64,000 nucleotides of DNA, taken from the NCBI RefSeq assembly GCF_019090165.1, contig NZ_JAHRIB010000181.1:95276-159275 (forward strand). Direction: 5' to 3'. A model generated the notes under the pieces. It worked only from the letters and a program-made list of their open reading frames with translations. It was not told the DNA's origin and made no database searches. Below are positions 9,301-16,715 of the stretch, in pieces. This DNA is from Streptomyces sp. BV286. GTDB lineage: Bacteria > Actinomycetota > Actinomycetes > Streptomycetales > Streptomycetaceae. A program made the position numbers and the translations under genes. Position 1 is the first letter of the stretch. Each line of letters starts with the position of its first letter.

Positions 9301-10039
9301 CCAGCGGTTCACTCAGCATCGACCGGTCATGCCGACCACCGCGAACGAGCGAGACGGTGTGTCCCAGGTGCTCGCCGCCGAACGGGTCACGGCCGGTCGC
9401 AGCGAACAGCACGGTGGCGCCCCAGGCGAAGACGTCCGCGCTCGGGCCGGCAGGCTTACCGTCGAACACCTCGGGAGCCGTGTAGGCGGGAGTCCCCGCG
9501 AGCCCGGCCGGCTGCGTAGCGGTGAGGTCCAACAGCCGGGCGACACCGAAGTCGATGACGACAGGCCCGCTGCACCCCAGCAGGACGTTGTCCGGTTTCA
9601 GATCCCGGTGCACCACCTGTGCGTCATGGATCCCGCACAGCGCGACGGCAACGGCGAGCGCCAGCCGGTGCAGGTCCTCACCCCGGAACGGCCCGTGCTC
9701 GTCCACCGCTGCCCGCAGGGTCGGTCCGTCGATGAACTCGCTCACGACATGCGGGCGCGGCCCGTGTACGACGGCCTCGATGAGTCGTGCGGTGCAGGCG
9801 ACAGCAACCCTTTGGGTGGCCTCCACCTCTTTGATCAACCGCTGTGCCGCCTCGGAACCCTCCGCCTCCGTAGCGTGCAGCAACTTCAACGCGACACGGC
9901 CCCCTTCAGGGTCGTACGCCTCGTACACCGTGCCCTGTCCCCCACTGCCGACCCGGCGACCCAGCCGATACTTCCCGACGCACAAGGGCTGCGAGGACGC
10001 AGCCTCTCCAAGGGGCACCCGGTCTCCTGCCGGTCTCAT
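6341..10039 (-). CDS. Membrane Ser/Thr protein kinase with nSTAND-like module and WD40 propeller
   Basis: A 1232-aa eukaryotic-type kinase. The kinase domain (about 22-275) has the glycine loop GSGGQG at 31-36, Lys52 in VALK, HRDLKPDN at 144-151 with catalytic Asp146, DFG at 163-165 and GTPAYTAPE at 182-190, so it looks active. Residues about 310-470 resemble the C-terminal winged-helix module of nSTAND1-type NTPases (ALVVAWPRLRSWISDDREG, HRRL), but there is no P-loop. A transmembrane helix lies near 488-508, and the remainder is a beta-propeller with many WD40-like repeats (LSPDGRRLAV, LELWDTRSG). The start at 10039 overlaps a small upstream frame by ATGA. Likely role: a membrane signalling kinase with an external or scaffolding propeller. 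Confidence 0.93.
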   Translation of the reverse strand: MRPAGDRVPLGEAASSQPLCVGKYRLGRRVGSGGQGTVYEAYDPEGGRVALKLLHATEAEGSEAAQRLIKEVEATQRVAVACTARLIEAVVHGPRPHVVSEFIDGPTLRAAVDEHGPFRGEDLHRLALAVAVALCGIHDAQVVHRDLKPDNVLLGCSGPVVIDFGVARLLDLTATQPAGLAGTPAYTAPEVFDGKPAGPSADVFAWGATVLFAATGRDPFGGEHLGHTVSLVRGGRHDRSMLSEPLGSLVGAALDEDPVNRPSAMGLLYGLTSRPGGPCGQDGEVAVTEGTRQARLLRPPVGSSGPLLPLGDIAEHVFAGLSTAEQDSAREVFLRMVVPADDRTGVSDTVRTVALEELSDADSPGRAASVRGVLTAFTAAGLLTCGDGDVSGVAVRNSALVVAWPRLRSWISDDREGLRIHRRLGEGARSWQGHGRKDDALVQGTELERTVEWSTTAPAHMRLSPLEQAYLATAQRVGRRRRAQRRRLTVTALVLAFLAVVSATVAWNINTLSEERRTRLQREQIESAARRAASRAEALRRWDPLTARLLNVAAWQIAHLEETRSGLLAAATQPERDERVVPAGTAMLSDDTTTIAHARDGARIIVSDLATGRVKGTLSLRAKGFDSVFSRAVMNQDGSVIALPSEAGVRLWRPSSRSFGKEAYGTSESDPVEVSGDGGTVATSEGGELHVWDTTKDRRTVRVRVRSVGPSFVALSPDGRRLAVVRHDALELWDTRSGRRIGQPLLHTDGVDLLKFSPDSRLLGVAGGVADTVDSSRDWALGLWNARTGAAKDAAFPYTAHDVRGARDIKFAFSPDSQFLAIAERETIWIKDIAGEGTVGRYELPVVDTPPSISFGRNSRVLHYVATTLAHREHSAVRTIGWQSHATQYGIGPSRNATFSGDGSRLAVSRQSGRGTSRSFVELHDTVGGRVVGKPFTAAKGAKVSGISLSRDGRTLAVTGKGAVTVWDTERHRVRAVLHPGIGESNSSYYYESPVGVVLSADGRHLATHGPNSLRLWAVSNGRVTRSVPKVTGLPIAFAPDSATVITDEGEIVDTRTDIIRRPFHGSSTRRVAVSGNGHILAADEGDERVRLWDLARRRSIGIVASNWVSHGLLFGEPPVEMALSADGRTLVTAPQNGDPVELWDTSTLRKMGDPLLLRDQPSRLAFSARTGQLLTTSDGGSDDDGKTPLLESYALAPQAIVKAVCTEASRTLSRQEWQTHIPNLPYRNICP

Positions 10040-10299
10040 GCCACACAGCCTGGCGCCACCACAGTTCGGTCGAGGCGATTCACGGCCTCGGCTCCCTCTT
10101 CCCCACGGCCGAACCAACGAGCCACCAGGCCGAAAGTCACATGATCTGCGGCTTCCGTTGCGATCCCCTGGTGGGACGCAACCGATGCGGACTCCTGCAG
10201 AGGCGAACCACCGGCTCCGTCTGATGCTCGGCGAGTTCCGCGGCCAGGACTTTCGAAGTACCTCGCCCAGACTTGGCAGTCCTCGTCGCGGAAGACCAC
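10036..10299 (-). CDS. Possible small ORF coupled to the kinase gene
   Basis: An 87-aa frame (GTG 10299) whose TGA overlaps the kinase ATG as ATGA, the layout of translational coupling. It begins VVFRDEDCQVWARYFESPG and has no recognised domain. GAGG lies a few bases before the GTG. Third-position GC is lower than in the surrounding genes and the middle is Gly/Ser/Arg rich, so it may not be a gene; the kinase itself has a weak ribosome binding site, which is the main argument for coupling. Confidence 0.35.
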   Translation of the reverse strand: MVFRDEDCQVWARYFESPGRGTRRASDGAGGSPLQESASVASHQGIATEAADHVTFGLVARWFGRGEEGAEAVNRLDRTVVAPGCVA

Positions 10300-10498
10300 G
10301 CCTCAGGCCGGGCGCCTCCCCGTTGGGGCACCGACGCCGACAACGTGGTCCGGCGGACGAGCCGCAGGTTCCCGAGGCGGGGATAGCGGGCAGCGGTGCA
10401 TGAGGTACCCGCTCGCACCTTGCGCCGAGAGGACGGCGCGACACGTTCAACGGCAAGGACCATACTGGTCGGGCCTTGATCTCCCACAGAACGGTTCC

Positions 10499-11656
10499 AT
10501 GGTTAAGAACAGCAGCTCTTCGACAACAGTCCCCGACACCGCGTGGCTGGCACGCGGGCGCCATCTCGGGTCCGAACCCGAGCAGGACGTGCGGCGCAAC
10601 CTGATCGCCCTCAAGGCAGCCGGGGTCCTCGACGACTTCCTGGACCTCGACCCCGTGGAGGCGGCCCGCTCCACTGTCCTGCACCCGCGGGACGAGGCTG
10701 CCGACCCCGGCCCGTCAGCCCGTCGGCTCTTCGAGGCCCGCTGGCGCGTGGCCGACGACGTCACGGTGCGTGCACAGTTGACCATGTACGAGCACGATGC
10801 CCGCCGTACGGACGGCGCGGGCATCACCTGGGTCCTGGCCGCCGAGGCGGAGCAGGCATGGGACCCGCAGTGGCCCTCGCCCGCCACCATGTTCTGGCCG
10901 GACAGTGACCGCATCGCCTGGGACGACGACGTGGTGCCCGGAGTGCGACTGCGTACGGCGAACCACCTGCCGAAGGACGAGGACGAGCTCCGCCGCCGTC
11001 TGCGGGACTGCTCCCGCGACACCTGGTACATCCACGTGCTGGTGCATGAGGCCATGACGCCCGACGCGCGGGGGCGGCAGCCGGTCTCCACGTTCCTGCC
11101 ACCGAGTCTGCGGCACCGGGTGGTCGAGCACCGGGCCGCACCGGCGCAGTCCGAGATCGCCGACTTCGCGATCCATCGGGAGCTGAAGGTGCGGATGCCG
11201 CGCGGCGGCGCCGTCGTCCTGCCCACGAAGCAGCGGAGCCCGGACTACGACGCGGAGCGCTTCACCGTGCACAGCGTTTTCCTGGACGGCTCAGAACCAG
11301 CAGAACTCCTCGACCTCATCGAGGAGTTCGCCACGCTGCCGCGACCGCTGCCCGAAGGTGCCGAGCAGGCCCTGACGCAGTTGCGCCAGGGCTGGCACCT
11401 GCTGACCCCGGACGAGGAGTTGGTGCACGCTCAGGGCATGGTCATCAAGTACGCCGAAGCGCTCGATGCCATGACCAAATCCTGTGATCTCTACCAGAAG
11501 GCGGCTGAAGCAGCGCAGGCCGCATTGGCGGAGTTCACCAGCGGTGACGCTGTGTCCGGGCCGCCGGTGCGGGAAGCGGCCGAGACGAGCAGCTCACCGC
11601 TCAACGCCATCATGAAGGGATTCGGCCGCTTCCGAGACCCGAACAGAGAGAAATAG
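10499..11656 (+). CDS. Hypothetical protein, 385 aa, divergent from the kinase
   Basis: Unrecognised. ATG 10499 is chosen because coding character begins there (MVKNSSSSTTVPDTAWLARG); no Shine-Dalgarno is visible, so the message may be leaderless. The protein is acidic and soluble, with a central region rich in Trp and Asp, then a long C-terminal helix (about 310-355, HAQGMVIKYAEALDAMTKSC) that could be a coiled coil. It shares the intergenic region with the large kinase, so co-regulation or a kinase-substrate relation is conceivable, but nothing in the sequence proves it. Confidence 0.7.
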   Translation: MVKNSSSSTTVPDTAWLARGRHLGSEPEQDVRRNLIALKAAGVLDDFLDLDPVEAARSTVLHPRDEAADPGPSARRLFEARWRVADDVTVRAQLTMYEHDARRTDGAGITWVLAAEAEQAWDPQWPSPATMFWPDSDRIAWDDDVVPGVRLRTANHLPKDEDELRRRLRDCSRDTWYIHVLVHEAMTPDARGRQPVSTFLPPSLRHRVVEHRAAPAQSEIADFAIHRELKVRMPRGGAVVLPTKQRSPDYDAERFTVHSVFLDGSEPAELLDLIEEFATLPRPLPEGAEQALTQLRQGWHLLTPDEELVHAQGMVIKYAEALDAMTKSCDLYQKAAEAAQAALAEFTSGDAVSGPPVREAAETSSSPLNAIMKGFGRFRDPNREK

Positions 11657-11751
11657 GACGCCCGTCGCGTGTGCCCGCCGAGTGCCCGCCGGATGGCAAC
11701 AGATCCCCGCCCTGACCATCGTGGAGCACTACAGCCGGGCCCCGCGCGGCA

Positions 11752-13302
11752 TCAGTCGGCGGGCTTACCGAACCAGCGGGAGAGGTGGTCGTCCAGGTCC
11801 TGCTGATCGTCGCCGATCCAGGCGACGTGGCCGTCGGGGCGGAGCAGGACGCACGGAACGTCCAGTACCGCGGTGGGATCCGCGAGGTGCTCGACGCGGT
11901 CCGACCAGCCGCCGACGGTCAGGCGGCCGGTGCGGTCCAGCAGCAGTCCGCGGCCGCGATGCAGCAGACCGTAGAGGCGGCCCTGTTTCACCTCGATGTC
12001 GGGGAGGCGGCGGCCGAGCAGGTCGGGGCCTTCGCCGAAGTCGTAGCGGATGCCGATCGCGGTGATCTTCTCGATCAGACGGCGGTTCACCTCGTTGAAG
12101 TCCATCAGTTCGGTGAGGAGTCTGCGTACGGCTTGCGGGCCCGGTTCGGTGGATGCCAGCTCCGTCTGGGCGCGGGTGTTGTCCAGCACGTCCTCGGCTA
12201 CCGGACGGCGTTCGGCCTGGTAGGTGTCCAGCAGCGTTTCCGGCGCCCAGCCGCGGACCTGAGCTGCCAGTTTCCAGCCGAGGTTGAATGCGTCCTGAAC
12301 ACCCAGGTTGAGGCCCTGTCCGCCCAGGGGTGGATGAATGTGTGCCGCATCGCCGGCCAGCAGCACTCGCCCGATCCGATAGCGTTCTGCCAGCCGGGTG
12401 GCATCCCCGAAGCGGGACAGCCAGCGCGGGGAATGAACGCCGAAATCGGTTCCGGCGATGGCGCGCAACTGTTGTCTGAAGTCTTCGAGGGTGGGCGGTT
12501 CCGCGCGGTCGCTGACTCCCGCGGCGGGGACCAGGACGCTGTATGCCCCCTCGCCGAAGGGCCTGAGCCAGAATCGCTTGTTGGCCTTGCCCATTTTGGT
12601 CATCTTGGCAGCGATTTCCTCCTGCGGAACGCCGACTTCCATCTCGCCCATCAGCGTCTCGGTGCGCGAGGGCTCACCGGGGAATCCCACACCGAGAAGT
12701 TTGCGCACGGTGCTGCGCGCACCGTCACAGCCGACGAGGTAGCGCGCACGCAGTTGTGCGCCGTCGGACAGTTCGACGGTCACGCCCTCGTCGTCCTGCT
12801 CGAAAGCGGCCACCGCATTACCACGCCAGACCTGCGCACCCAGTTGCATCACATGCTCTTCGAGCAGGCGAACGATGACCGGCTGCGGGATGCCCAGCAG
12901 ATAGGCGTGGGCGGAATCCAGGCCTTGGGGTGCTGGTTTGTCGATGGCTGCGAAGAATCCGGCGGCCGGACGCCGTCTTCCGTGGTCGAGAATACGATCC
13001 AGCAGTCCGCGCATTGCCATCAGTTCGATACTGCGGATGTGCAGCCCGACGATGCGGACGAACGACACTGGTTCGGTTTCCTTCTCCAGAACGAGTACCC
13101 GAACATCGTGGAGCCGCAGCTCGGCGGCCAGCATCGCGCCGGTCGGACCGCACCCGGCAATGATCACGTCGAAGTCGAAGACGAGAGGTGCGCGGTCGGC
13201 GCCGGAGGCCGACGATCGGAGTCCGGGGATGTCGCCCACAGTGACGTCGCGCTCGGCCGTGTGGTTCGACGACGGCTCGGCGGTGAAGTGCGGAGAGTGC
13301 AC
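11752..13302 (-). CDS. rox: Rifampicin monooxygenase, FAD-dependent
   Basis: A class A flavoprotein monooxygenase closely matching the Rox rifampicin monooxygenases of Streptomyces and Nocardia, which use NADPH, FAD and oxygen to hydroxylate and open the rifamycin ring. Motifs: the dinucleotide-binding IIAGCGPTGAMLAAEL, the DG motif LVGCDGARSTVRK, and the GD motif VLLAGDAAHIHPPLGGQGLN. The family signature SFVRIVGLHIRSIELMAMRG is also present. GTG 13302 follows GAAAGGG; this gives 516 aa with about 40 extra N-terminal residues before the usual start of the fold (FDVIIAG), so a downstream start is possible. A leader ORF and hairpin lie just upstream. It should confer rifamycin resistance. Confidence 0.93.
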   Translation of the reverse strand: MHSPHFTAEPSSNHTAERDVTVGDIPGLRSSASGADRAPLVFDFDVIIAGCGPTGAMLAAELRLHDVRVLVLEKETEPVSFVRIVGLHIRSIELMAMRGLLDRILDHGRRRPAAGFFAAIDKPAPQGLDSAHAYLLGIPQPVIVRLLEEHVMQLGAQVWRGNAVAAFEQDDEGVTVELSDGAQLRARYLVGCDGARSTVRKLLGVGFPGEPSRTETLMGEMEVGVPQEEIAAKMTKMGKANKRFWLRPFGEGAYSVLVPAAGVSDRAEPPTLEDFRQQLRAIAGTDFGVHSPRWLSRFGDATRLAERYRIGRVLLAGDAAHIHPPLGGQGLNLGVQDAFNLGWKLAAQVRGWAPETLLDTYQAERRPVAEDVLDNTRAQTELASTEPGPQAVRRLLTELMDFNEVNRRLIEKITAIGIRYDFGEGPDLLGRRLPDIEVKQGRLYGLLHRGRGLLLDRTGRLTVGGWSDRVEHLADPTAVLDVPCVLLRPDGHVAWIGDDQQDLDDHLSRWFGKPAD

Positions 13303-13316
13303 AGGTGTTGCCCTTT

Positions 13317-13345
13317 CGGGAGGCCTGGACGGAAAGGCGCTCCCG
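13317..13345 (-). promoter_or_regulatory. Hairpin between leader ORF and rox, abutting its RBS
   Basis: On the rox strand CGGGAG-c-GCC pairs with GGC-CTCCCG around a 10-nt loop (nine pairs with one bulged C). It ends where the rox ribosome binding site GAAAGGG begins. Together with the leader ORF just upstream this looks like an attenuator or translational switch. No U-tract follows, so control of ribosome access is the simpler reading. Inferred from sequence only. Confidence 0.5.
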
Positions 13346-13352
13346 GCGACAC

Positions 13353-13412
13353 CTACGTCAATCGCCCGACCGTGACGGCAAGGGGGAGCACCCACATCGA
13401 TACAGCGTTCAT
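13353..13412 (-). CDS. 19-codon leader peptide ORF upstream of rox
   Basis: ATG at 13412 is preceded by GAGGAGGTG, one of the strongest Shine-Dalgarno sequences in the window, and the frame reads MNAVSMWVLPLAVTVGRLT then TAG. The stop is 50 nt before the rox GTG, with the hairpin in between. Such an excellent initiation site on a tiny frame ahead of a resistance gene suggests a regulatory leader peptide. No run of one amino acid is seen, so amino-acid attenuation is unlikely; sensing of translation or transcription status is more plausible. Confidence 0.55.
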   Translation of the reverse strand: MNAVSMWVLPLAVTVGRLT

Positions 13413-13532
13413 GGGTCTCACCTCCTCGGGCGGTGTCACGTTCGACTGCAAGTTACAAGCCCGGTCATCGCCCCGTCCAATGCTTTCTGCTGCTTTCTGC
13501 GCACTGCCCTGATGAGGTCCACTCATGGCGGC

Positions 13533-13808
13533 TCAGGGGCTGTCGCCGGACCAGTCGAAACGGGTCGGGTCGCCCGGCCGTGGGTCGTACAAGGCGTGTC
13601 CGCCTGCGCCGAACCGGCCGAGCTCGGTGGACAGGACGGCGCCGGCAGTGATCCGGTCCGGCGTCCAGTCGGTGACGTCCAGGAGCAATCCGTCCAGAGG
13701 ACCGCCGACCAGGACCACGTAAGACCGGTCCCGTCGTGGGCCCGGGTCGGGGTCGTCATGGTCGTGGCCGTACACCCGACCGCGCAGAAGCTGCTCGTCG
13801 CCATTCAC
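13533..13808 (-). CDS. Small hypothetical protein, about 91 aa
   Basis: A small soluble protein with a well-formed core (RSYVVLVGGPLDGLLLDVTD, then WTPDRITAG and ALYDPRPGD). The pattern suggests a compact beta-rich domain. The start is chosen at GTG 13808 with GGCAGG upstream; GTG or TTG codons slightly further upstream are alternatives. It lies between rox and the ABC transporter operon without overlapping either. Function unknown. Confidence 0.65.
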   Translation of the reverse strand: MNGDEQLLRGRVYGHDHDDPDPGPRRDRSYVVLVGGPLDGLLLDVTDWTPDRITAGAVLSTELGRFGAGGHALYDPRPGDPTRFDWSGDSP

Positions 13809-13910
13809 AGCACTCAGCCTGCCACCCGTCACTGACAACGGGCCCCGACGGCAGTCCGGCGGCCCGGGTGCCGGACCCGTGCCCTGCTCCGACGGACCGG
13901 ACCGGTCCGG

Positions 13911-14486
13911 CTACCGTCTCGGTCCGGCGACGGCGTAGGCCGTGGTGCCGACGACCGTGAGGACCAGGGCCGTCCAGGTGCCCGCCGTGGTGCCGGGCGG
14001 CACCAGCATCCAGTTCGCCACCTGCGCCGGCACACTCGTGGCAGGCGGAGCGAAAAAGGAGAACGCGACCCAGGCGAACGGCAGCGTCCAGGCGTACTGG
14101 CCGCCCGAGAGCGCCGCCCCCAGGGCTGCGAGCCCCATCAGGCCCGCGCAGTCCCGCACGACGAACGCGATGGTGGCAGGATCCCCGCCCAGCGTCTGTA
14201 CGGCCAGCAGCACCGTGCCGACGACCACGCCGCAGAGCAGCACGTGCGCCGCCCTGCGGGGTGCCCAGCGGATGGCGGCGGTCTGGTCCAGCGCGAGGTC
14301 CTGCCCGCTGAGCCCGATCGAGGCAGCCATCGCCCCCATGGCGAGGACGAGCGCGGGCAACCGCAGATCCGCAGGCTCCCCGGTGGCGTCCCGGGTGAGC
14401 GCCCACACTGCCATCGCGCTGATCACCACTGCCGCGAGCGACGCGGGTACCTGACGCGAACGCGCGTACAGCGTCAGCCATCTCAC
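13911..14486 (-). CDS. Multi-pass membrane protein, last gene of the ABC/sigma operon
   Basis: A 191-aa integral membrane protein with about five or six hydrophobic segments (for example ASLAAVVISAMAVWAL, LPALVLAMGAMAASIGLSG). GTG 14486 overlaps the TGA of the preceding permease (GGTGAG), so the two are translationally coupled. It resembles a small permease partner in ABC-2 type systems but carries no diagnostic motif. With the upstream ATPase and permease it probably completes one exporter or membrane-modifying complex. Confidence 0.82.
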   Translation of the reverse strand: MRWLTLYARSRQVPASLAAVVISAMAVWALTRDATGEPADLRLPALVLAMGAMAASIGLSGQDLALDQTAAIRWAPRRAAHVLLCGVVVGTVLLAVQTLGGDPATIAFVVRDCAGLMGLAALGAALSGGQYAWTLPFAWVAFSFFAPPATSVPAQVANWMLVPPGTTAGTWTALVLTVVGTTAYAVAGPRR

Positions 14487-15877
14487 CGGGGCGCACCGCC
14501 TTTCAGTACGTCGAACGCGTCGCCCTCGCAGGAGAGCGCGGCGGCGCGCATCGCGTTGATCCGCGAGAGCTGTTCGGCCCGCGGGAGCGCCTTGAGTTCC
14601 TTCCACACCGGGCGGGACTCGGCGTCGACCTCGCGGCGCATGTTTGCCGGCGTGCCGGGAAGCATGCTGAGGTCTCCGAAGACCCAGCCCACCGCGACGG
14701 TCTGCGCGTATTCATCTCCCCCGAAGCCGCTCCAGCCGACGGGGGTGCATCCCGGCACCATGGCTTCGGCGACCAGGGCCCGGGTCAGCTGCTTGCCCTT
14801 CGCGGCGGCGATGATGTCGTCGTCGAAGTCGAAGAGCACGGTCTCGCGGGACCACTGCGGCGTGGAGCCTTCCGGCAGAACGGTGGTGTTCTCCCGGACC
14901 GAGACCGGCGCCTGGCTGCCCAGGGCGCCGCGCAGTAGGCGCAGCGCCTCCTTGCCGGGGCCCGCGAGGTCGGCGAGGTGTCCCTCGTACATCTCGGTCA
15001 CACACACCGGCCCGTCACACACCAGCTCCGCCGCGGCCTCGTCGACGACGTACATCCGCCGCGGGTCGGTCGGGAGGACGAGCAGGGCGATCACCGCGCC
15101 CGCCACGACGGGGGTCAGGGCGATCATCCGGGCACGCAGGGTCGCGGCGACCAGGAGAGCGAAGCCGGTCGCGGCCATGCCGAGCAGCCAGATCGTCTGC
15201 CCGGCGTGCACGGACGCGGAGAGCGTTTCGAGCACATCGCGGATCTCTGTCTCCGGTGACAGCAAGGAGAGTTGGTTCGGCTCCGTGCTCGTGATCCCCA
15301 TCGAGTTGGGGGCCGTTTCCGTCCGGCCCAGAGACATGTGCATGAGAGCCGTGAACGCGAGGGCGCCCATGGTCAGCAACGGCGGGGTGAGCGCGTACGG
15401 CAGGGCCCGCCCTGCTCCCATGCCCAGCATCGCCCCCGCGACGAGGAAGAGTGCCGCCACCAGTGAGATCGGCAGCCACCCGAGGTGCGTGTACTCGGTG
15501 TTGGCGAACACCTGGACCGCGCCCACGAGGACGAGGAGCGCGAAGGCCGAGACCAGCGTGATCGCCGTCGTGCCCGCAAGCATGGTCGCCCGGTGCCAGG
15601 CGGGCCTCGGGGTGCTCGTCAGCAACTCGGACATCTTCGAGCGGTGGTCGCGCAGGCCCTGCAGCGCCCCGAGCCCGACGGCCATCGGCCACAGGTAGAA
15701 CTGCAGCGAGCGGGTCCACATCGCCAGGGACGTCCACTGGGCCGTCCACGCTGTGGCGCCTTGCCACCACTCTCCGGGGATCAGATACAGGAACGCCAGC
15801 GCGCTCGTCAGGACCACAGCGCCGGCCCACGGCGCGACGGAGCGCCTCAGTTCTATACGCAGGACACGGACGTTCAC
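14483..15877 (-). CDS. ABC-2 type permease with large extracytoplasmic domain
   Basis: A 464-aa membrane protein. The N-terminal half has about six transmembrane helices (VLRIELRRSVAPWAGAVVLT start; VSAFALLVLVGAVQVF; LYLIPGEWWQG loop); a seventh near residue 255-280 precedes a soluble region of about 180 residues with two close cysteines (ELVCDGPVCVTEMYEG) that may form a disulphide outside the cell. GTG 15877 overlaps the stop of the ATPase gene by GTGA. The soluble domain may bind the substrate or a cell-envelope partner. Substrate unknown. Confidence 0.85.
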   Translation of the reverse strand: MNVRVLRIELRRSVAPWAGAVVLTSALAFLYLIPGEWWQGATAWTAQWTSLAMWTRSLQFYLWPMAVGLGALQGLRDHRSKMSELLTSTPRPAWHRATMLAGTTAITLVSAFALLVLVGAVQVFANTEYTHLGWLPISLVAALFLVAGAMLGMGAGRALPYALTPPLLTMGALAFTALMHMSLGRTETAPNSMGITSTEPNQLSLLSPETEIRDVLETLSASVHAGQTIWLLGMAATGFALLVAATLRARMIALTPVVAGAVIALLVLPTDPRRMYVVDEAAAELVCDGPVCVTEMYEGHLADLAGPGKEALRLLRGALGSQAPVSVRENTTVLPEGSTPQWSRETVLFDFDDDIIAAAKGKQLTRALVAEAMVPGCTPVGWSGFGGDEYAQTVAVGWVFGDLSMLPGTPANMRREVDAESRPVWKELKALPRAEQLSRINAMRAAALSCEGDAFDVLKGGAPR

Positions 15878-16683
15878 CAAGTCCCCCTTTCCTGCTTGGG
15901 GTTCTGCAGCATCGCCGAGTAGCCGCGCTCCAGCGGGCTGTCGCCCACGTGCTCGGGGCCGCCCACCGAGGCCAGCTCGTCCGGAGGGCCCTGGAAGACC
16001 AGCCGGCCCTCCGCGAAGAGCACCACGTCGGTGCACGCAGCGGCGACGTCCTCCACCAGATGGGTCGAGACGAGCACGCAGGTGTCGGCGCCCAACTCCT
16101 GCAGCAGCTCGCGAAAGCGAAGCCGCTGCGCCGGGTCCAGGCCGACCGTCGGCTCGTCCAGCAGCAGGATCGAAGGGTCGTTGACGATGGCCTGGGCGAT
16201 GCCGACGCGCCGCACCATGCCGCCCGACAGTGTCTTCATCCGCTCATCGGCGCGGTCGGCCAGACCGACCCGCTCCACGGCACGCTGGACCGCCCCGGGG
16301 ATGTCCGCCTTGGGCACCTCCTTCAGCCACGCCATGTACTCGACGAACTCGCGCACCGTGAAGCGCTTGTAATAGCCGAACTCCTGGGGCAGGTAGCCGA
16401 TCCGGCGGCGCAGCGTACGGTGCTCGCCCATGCCGCCCGCGGACTGGCCGAGCAGTTCCAGGGTTCCTTGGGTCGGGCGCAGCACGGTGGCCAGCGTCCG
16501 GATGAGGGTGGTCTTGCCCGCCCCGTTGGGGCCGAGCAGACCGTGCACGCCGGTGCCGAGCTTCAGGTCGAGCCCGTCGACCGCCATCCGTTTCCGCCCG
16601 ACTCTGACCTTCAGCCCGGTGGCCTGGATCTGCCAGGCGTATGTCGTCGGCGCGAGGTCGGCCGCGCTCACCGCGGTCTTCAT
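15874..16683 (-). CDS. ABC transporter ATP-binding protein
   Basis: A 269-aa ABC ATPase with all key motifs: Walker A GPNGAGKTT, Q-loop in GYLPQEFGYY, signature LSGGM, Walker B ILLLDEPTVGLDP and the switch His in STHLVED. ATG 16683 follows GGAAGGA. It pairs with the overlapping permease gene downstream. The preference for a CcmA/NatA-like subfamily (one ATPase, separate permease) fits ABC-2 exporters. It lies in an operon with an ECF sigma factor and anti-sigma-like protein, so its expression probably responds to envelope stress or a peptide signal. Confidence 0.95.
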   Translation of the reverse strand: MKTAVSAADLAPTTYAWQIQATGLKVRVGRKRMAVDGLDLKLGTGVHGLLGPNGAGKTTLIRTLATVLRPTQGTLELLGQSAGGMGEHRTLRRRIGYLPQEFGYYKRFTVREFVEYMAWLKEVPKADIPGAVQRAVERVGLADRADERMKTLSGGMVRRVGIAQAIVNDPSILLLDEPTVGLDPAQRLRFRELLQELGADTCVLVSTHLVEDVAAACTDVVLFAEGRLVFQGPPDELASVGGPEHVGDSPLERGYSAMLQNPKQERGTW

Positions 16684-16715
16684 GTGATGGTCCTTCCGAG
16701 GGTCGTTTCCAGTGG

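Noticed and set aside
10051..10058. TGGCGCCA palindrome upstream of the large kinase
   Set aside because: A single copy is expected by chance a few times in this window, and no second copy or regulator supports it.
13441..13475. GGGCTTG on the minus strand upstream of the rox leader as half of a rifamycin-associated element
   Set aside because: The matching inverted half is not present, so the element cannot be claimed.
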